A model generated the notes under the pieces. It did no database searches. It was not told the origin of the DNA and was given only the letters and a program-made list of their open reading frames with translations. From assembly GCA_945862145.1 (NCBI GenBank), contig CAMAXE010000023.1:1-64000 (forward strand): a stretch of 64,000 nucleotides of DNA. Direction: 5' to 3'. How positions within the stretch are numbered: position 1 is the first letter of the stretch; every line of letters begins with the position of its first letter. Shown here piece after piece: positions 59,872 through 64,000 of the stretch. The stretch is from Klebsiella pneumoniae (lineage in GTDB: Bacteria; Pseudomonadota; Gammaproteobacteria; Pseudomonadales; UBA5518). The position numbers and the translations under genes were made by a program.

Positions 59872-62151
59872 TCAGAATGATTTGCGCACCGATAGCCCAG
59901 CCCAGCGCGAAGCCGTGTACTGATCCGCCACGTAGCCGCCGGTGGAAATCAGGTCGTAGCGGAATGTCTGCCGATCTTCGTCGGTGAGGTTGTTCACAAA
60001 CACTTTCATACTGACACCCATCGAATCGATATCCCATGTGACACTCGCATTGTGGACGAGGGAATCCTCGACTGCCGTCGCAGGGCTGTTCTCGATCGAT
60101 GCGTAATAGTCATCCACATAATCAAGACTCCACTGCATGAGGATGCTCCCACCCTCTACTTGGAAGCTTTTCTGGATCATCCCGTTGATGGTCCACTGGG
60201 GAGCCATGACTGAATCCGCATCACGCACACCGAAATACAGATTCGGTACATCTTCGAGCTCGGATTCCAGGTAGGCAATTCCCAGGCTGATCAGGGTGTC
60301 ATAGGGCAGTTGCTGCTCGATCTCGAGCTCGCCGCCAAACATGCTGCCATCGTAGTTTTCGAGGACGCCCTGAATGCCATTGAACGCATAGCCCTGAAAG
60401 TCGCTGTAGTCATAGTAGAAGGCGGATGCGTTGATGCGCATGGCGCCATCACTTAAATCGAACTTCCCGCCGAGTTCATATGCGATGACCGCTTCGTCGG
60501 CGAAGGGCGTTCCCTCGATGGTTAGCCCCCCCCCAAGATTGGTATTGAAACCCGACCCTTTAACACCGCGAGAAATCCCCGCATACACAAAAGCACTTTC
60601 AGACGCCGTATATTCGAGCTGCAGCTTTCCGGACCAAAGATCATCTTCCAGTTTTGCAAGATCTCCGACAGTAGCCTTGCTGAAATCGTAAACGAGGAGC
60701 GGATCGTCGAAGACCGAGGAGCCGACGCCGCCAAAATAACCATTACCTAGTTCGTTGAAGTACACCTTTGAATCGAACGTCTTCTCGTCGCGGGTGTATC
60801 TCAGCCCGGCGATCAGGCGAAACGCATCAGCGAAGGACCACTCAACCTGACCAAAGGTGGCCCAGGACTCTGTCTGCTGGTCCGCAGTGTTGAAATCCTT
60901 GAACGCATAGTCGCTACCGCTCAAAAGCGGGAAGTCAAATACCTGCGTGAGGTCAATATCGATGTCCAGATAGTAGAGCCCGGCAGTCCACACCAAGGGC
61001 CCATCCTCGGCAGTCAGGCGAAATTCCTGCGACCACTGGGAAAGGCCCTGGGTCGATCCGCTGAGACAGAAGTCGATTGGCGAACCATCGCACTCATCGA
61101 GGTAGTCGAAATCAAAGTCCGTGTAGTTTGTAAGCGAGCTAAAGCTGAGACTGTCTCGCGACCACGTCAGCGCCAACGTGGAAAGCAGATTGTCGTTCTC
61201 GAAGAATCCGATACTGTCGAACGCCCCTTGGGCCCCTCCTCCAGTGTCGTCGCGATAACCTATCAGGTTGGCACCCGGACCCGTGCCATAGACATCGAGG
61301 TCGGGTGGCTGGGGGACAGGCACGCCGTTTGTGTCGATGTAAAAATTTGAGATGCTGTACGTCCCTGCACGTGCATTGGGCCGCTCGTTGTAGGCGACGG
61401 ACAGGCGTGCCAGCAACTCTTCCGTAACGTCGAACTCCAGTTGGCCGCGGACACCGCGCGCATCGCTTTCGAAAGTATCTTTTTCACCGGGCTGGCGATT
61501 CTTCCAATAACCGTCATCCTGCTCCCAACGCCCCGCGAGCCTGCCGCGAACACGATCCGAGATCGGGCCGCTGACTGCGCCTTCCAGCCAGTACTGACCA
61601 TATTCGCCGATACCCAACTCGCCATAGCCCTCAAAGTCCTCGGTAGGCTTCGCCGAAATGAAATGCGCCAGCCCACCGGTCGAGTTCCGACCGTACAGGG
61701 TCCCTTGGGGCCCTCTGAGGACCTCTACGCGCGCCAGGTCGTAGGTTGCGAATGCCGCTGCAGCGTTACTCGCAAGGTAGACCTCATCGAAATAGATTGC
61801 GTTCGGAGATTCCTGGTTCGATGCGTAATCGGTTTGCGCTACGCCGCGAACACTGATGGTGCCGAATGCGTTCCCCCCGGTGGTCGTCACGAACTCAACG
61901 CCCGGCACGACACGTCCAATCTCCGTCGCATCGGTAATGCCCATGTCACGGAGCCTCTGACCGGTGATTGCCGTTGCGGAGACACCAACGTCCTGCAAAC
62001 TCTGTTCACGTCGCTGCGCCGTTACCGTGATCTCTTCGAGAATCATGCGGTCGGATTGTGCGAACACTTCAAGGGTGGGAAAGACCAAAGCGGCGAAGAG
62101 CAAGGATTCCATGGCACGGACAAGACGCTTTTTTGAATTTGGTTTTTTCAT
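59872..62151 (-). CDS. TonB-dependent outer-membrane receptor
   Basis: A 759-residue TonB-dependent receptor with a signal sequence (MKKPNSKKRLVRAMESLLFA, cleaved near VFAQS), TonB box EEITVTAQRREQSLQDVGV, plug (VVPGVEFVTTTGGNAFGTIS, VRGVAQTDY, VEVLRGPQGTLYGRNSTGG) and barrel ending in Phe (LSVRKSF). Its codon use and A/T content appear slightly different from the neighbouring genes. It lies between the PQQ dehydrogenase and the FadB/FadJ-like gene on the same strand, so it probably imports the substrate of this catabolic cluster. The 226 bases between it and the next gene contain no supportable gene. Confidence 0.93.
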   Translation of the reverse strand: MKKPNSKKRLVRAMESLLFAALVFPTLEVFAQSDRMILEEITVTAQRREQSLQDVGVSATAITGQRLRDMGITDATEIGRVVPGVEFVTTTGGNAFGTISVRGVAQTDYASNQESPNAIYFDEVYLASNAAAAFATYDLARVEVLRGPQGTLYGRNSTGGLAHFISAKPTEDFEGYGELGIGEYGQYWLEGAVSGPISDRVRGRLAGRWEQDDGYWKNRQPGEKDTFESDARGVRGQLEFDVTEELLARLSVAYNERPNARAGTYSISNFYIDTNGVPVPQPPDLDVYGTGPGANLIGYRDDTGGGAQGAFDSIGFFENDNLLSTLALTWSRDSLSFSSLTNYTDFDFDYLDECDGSPIDFCLSGSTQGLSQWSQEFRLTAEDGPLVWTAGLYYLDIDIDLTQVFDFPLLSGSDYAFKDFNTADQQTESWATFGQVEWSFADAFRLIAGLRYTRDEKTFDSKVYFNELGNGYFGGVGSSVFDDPLLVYDFSKATVGDLAKLEDDLWSGKLQLEYTASESAFVYAGISRGVKGSGFNTNLGGGLTIEGTPFADEAVIAYELGGKFDLSDGAMRINASAFYYDYSDFQGYAFNGIQGVLENYDGSMFGGELEIEQQLPYDTLISLGIAYLESELEDVPNLYFGVRDADSVMAPQWTINGMIQKSFQVEGGSILMQWSLDYVDDYYASIENSPATAVEDSLVHNASVTWDIDSMGVSMKVFVNNLTDEDRQTFRYDLISTGGYVADQYTASRWAGLSVRKSF

Positions 62152-62377
62152 GGGGGGGAGTCTTCCTTTGGAGTGTTATAACAAGCTGAATACCGCCTAC
62201 CGTCCAGCCTAGAGCACCGCATGCGCAGCGATTGACCGATATCGGCAATTCATCTCCATCACCGGGTGTACCCGCGGACGTACTCACTGCAGCTGGATTG
62301 AATCGGGAAATGGGAGGTCAATCTGCGCGCGAGACTGCCGTAGCGCCGCGGGATACCCCGTAAAACGATGAACAAAA

Positions 62378-64000
62378 TCACCGTATGAAGCGAACTCCCG
62401 CCGCCGCTAGCTGGGCCAGATTGGGGGCCATCTCCCAACCGAACCCAAGTCTCGGTTCATGGGCTCGGAGTGCCTCGACGATTGCCGGAAGGCCCGTCTG
62501 ATCAGCCCAATACATGGGTCCCCCCCTGTACGCGGGCCAACCGTAGCCGTTGACCCAAATGACATCGATGTCACTGGCCCGCTGCGCGATCCCCTCATGG
62601 AGGATCATGGCACCCTGGTTCACCAGAGTGTACAGGCAACGCTCGAGTATTTCCGTGTCACTCACCTGCCGTTGTTCGCGCGCGGAACGGATCGCGTACT
62701 CGTTTACGAGGTCCCCTATCAGGCCATCGACTGACCGTGCTCGAGTCTCTGGATCATAGGTGTAGTACCCGGCGCCGGCCTTCTGACCGCGACGACCGAG
62801 TTCACAGAGGCGATGCCTGAGGAAAGTCCCGGGCTGAGAGGTTTCTGCAGACCACCCGATGTCCAGACCCGCGAGATCGGCCATTGCGAACGGCCCCATC
62901 GGCATACCGAACTCCTCGAGCACGCGATCGACATCCCACGGCATTGCCCCCTCCTGAATCAAAGAGAGGGCCTGGTCTCGCATCGCCGAATACATCCGGT
63001 TACCGACGAATCCGTGACACACACCGACGACGACGGGTACCTTCCCGATACTCTTTGCGAGCGCGACCGTCGTAGCGAGGACTTCATCACTCGTGGCCCT
63101 TCCTCGCACGACTTCTAGCAATCGCATCACGTTGGCAGGGCTGAAAAAGTGCATCCCGATGACATCGTCGGGCCTGCGCAGGCAGCCGGCGATGTCGTTC
63201 ACGTCGAGGAAGCTCGTGTTCGTCGCAAGGATGGCGCCCTCCCTCGCAACCTGATCCAAGGCCCCGAATACACGTTTTTTGAGCGTCATGTCCTCGAACA
63301 CTGCTTCGATGACAAGATCACAGTCAGCTAACGCAGCAATATCCAGCGATGGGGTGATCAATGCGAGCCGTTCCTCCACGTCCGCCTGCTCGAGCTTGCC
63401 CTTGCGGGCCGATCGCTCGTAGTTTCGACGTATGTTCTTGAGTCCCCTGTCGAGAGCGGCTTGTTCGGCCTCCACCAGCACAACAGGGGTTCGCTTGTTG
63501 AGGAAGTTCATCGCTATGCCACCCCCCATGGTGCCGGCTCCGATGACTCCGACGGTGCGGATCTGTCTGGGTTGGATACCCTCGGGAAGGCCCCGGACCT
63601 TCATGGCCTCCCGCTCCGCGAGGAAGCAGTACCGTTGTGCGGCTGATTGAGGGCTGTCGCGCAGTTCCACGAAAGCAGCTCGCTCGAATGCCAGCCCCTC
63701 GTCAAAGGGCTTGTTGATGGCTGCCACGACACACTGGACGATAAGTTCCGGCGCGGGGGAACCCTGCTGGGCCTTCGCAAGGCCCCCCATGCGAGCCACC
63801 AGACTTTCGGCTGCAACACCTCTCGTTCGCTCACTCATGTCCCGGACCCTGCGCGTCCCTCTTGCCGTGGCGACGACCGAGCGGGCGAACTCGATCGCAC
63901 CGGCCTCGAGATCACCCTCCAGAACCGCGTCGATCAGACCCGTCTCCAGCGCTTCGTCTGTCTGGATCGTGTCACCCGTCAACATGAGGTCCAGCGCACG
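62378..64000 (-). CDS. FadB/FadJ-type multifunctional 3-hydroxyacyl-CoA dehydrogenase (partial)
   Basis: The C-terminal 540 codons of a multifunctional beta-oxidation enzyme; the frame stays open to the right edge. It begins in the tail of the enoyl-CoA hydratase domain (RALDLMLTGDTIQTDEALET), then has the NAD-binding Rossmann of the dehydrogenase (TVGVIGAGTMGGGIAMNFL), FEDMTLKKRVFGALDQ, TNTSFLDVNDIA with GMHFFSPANVM, and the C-terminal 3HCDH helices. This is FadB/FadJ-like; the missing N-terminal hydratase domain is outside the window. It is in the same strand and neighbourhood as the thiolase and receptor genes, fitting beta-oxidation of the imported compound. Confidence 0.93.
   Translation of the reverse strand, partial: RALDLMLTGDTIQTDEALETGLIDAVLEGDLEAGAIEFARSVVATARGTRRVRDMSERTRGVAAESLVARMGGLAKAQQGSPAPELIVQCVVAAINKPFDEGLAFERAAFVELRDSPQSAAQRYCFLAEREAMKVRGLPEGIQPRQIRTVGVIGAGTMGGGIAMNFLNKRTPVVLVEAEQAALDRGLKNIRRNYERSARKGKLEQADVEERLALITPSLDIAALADCDLVIEAVFEDMTLKKRVFGALDQVAREGAILATNTSFLDVNDIAGCLRRPDDVIGMHFFSPANVMRLLEVVRGRATSDEVLATTVALAKSIGKVPVVVGVCHGFVGNRMYSAMRDQALSLIQEGAMPWDVDRVLEEFGMPMGPFAMADLAGLDIGWSAETSQPGTFLRHRLCELGRRGQKAGAGYYTYDPETRARSVDGLIGDLVNEYAIRSAREQRQVSDTEILERCLYTLVNQGAMILHEGIAQRASDIDVIWVNGYGWPAYRGGPMYWADQTGLPAIVEALRAHEPRLGFGWEMAPNLAQLAAAGVRFIR

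Overview
The window is high-G+C bacterial chromosome with densely packed genes. HtpX, RoxA/YcfD, RraA, a gamma-glutamyltranspeptidase that keeps the E. coli cleavage context, and REP-like palindromic repeats all point to a gammaproteobacterium. The many TonB receptors, acyl-CoA enzymes, SnoaL-fold proteins, a Baeyer-Villiger monooxygenase and a fused B12 mutase suggest an environmental, probably aquatic, lipid/terpenoid degrader (Halieaceae/Cellvibrionales-like or pseudomonad-like). That placement is inference.

Layout. 1-443: 5' end of an RHS/YD-type large secreted protein running off the left edge. 0.8-5.6 kb: a DevBCA-type exporter whose ATPase carries an extra TerB-like domain, then a convergent Glu-Pro-rich membrane protein. 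5.9-8.1 kb: TonB-dependent receptor. 8.1-13.5 kb: ABC1/UbiB-like kinase divergent from a three-gene ABC exporter/AttH-like lipoprotein operon. 13.7-15.3 kb: Baeyer-Villiger monooxygenase, followed by a 70-bp tandem REP array. 15.7-22.6 kb: fused isobutyryl-CoA mutase icmF divergent from two acyl-CoA dehydrogenases and a GntR/FadR-type regulator; identical TTGTCGGACAA palindromes lie at both promoter regions. 22.7-25.2 kb: AI-2E-family transporter and LLM-class flavin oxidoreductase convergent onto a second REP array with a 203-bp unit. 25.3-32.3 kb: a redox cluster (periplasmic Tat flavoprotein with c-type cytochrome, Old Yellow Enzyme, SDR, SnoaL-like proteins, a conserved unknown, a Nudix hydrolase). 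32.4-36.3 kb: polyamine-type glutamine synthetase and FAD amine oxidase, divergent, with a TetR regulator. 36.3-43.1 kb: htpX, ggt, roxA, rraA and a beta-lactamase-fold hydrolase; ggt and roxA are separated by a ~1-kb insertion carrying a Doc/AbrB toxin-antitoxin pair and flanked by a 73-bp direct repeat.

43.4-47.9 kb: an A/T-richer gene for an exported tandem gamma-carbonic-anhydrase-like protein, a HicB antitoxin gene broken by an amber codon, and a tightly coupled SnoaL-GMC-VOC operon. 48.3-52.9 kb: a complete branched-chain-amino-acid-type ABC transporter (livMG fusion, binding protein, livF, livH) lying between two degenerate IS91-family transposase fragments, so it looks like an acquired cassette. 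53.5-64.0 kb: a minus-strand catabolic cluster (SDR, AtuA-like protein, thiolase, PQQ quinohemoprotein dehydrogenase with altered active-site residues, TonB receptor, partial FadB/FadJ-type multifunctional protein) that reads as uptake, periplasmic oxidation and beta-oxidation of an alcohol, possibly an acyclic terpenoid.

No rRNA, tRNA or CRISPR array was recognised by eye.
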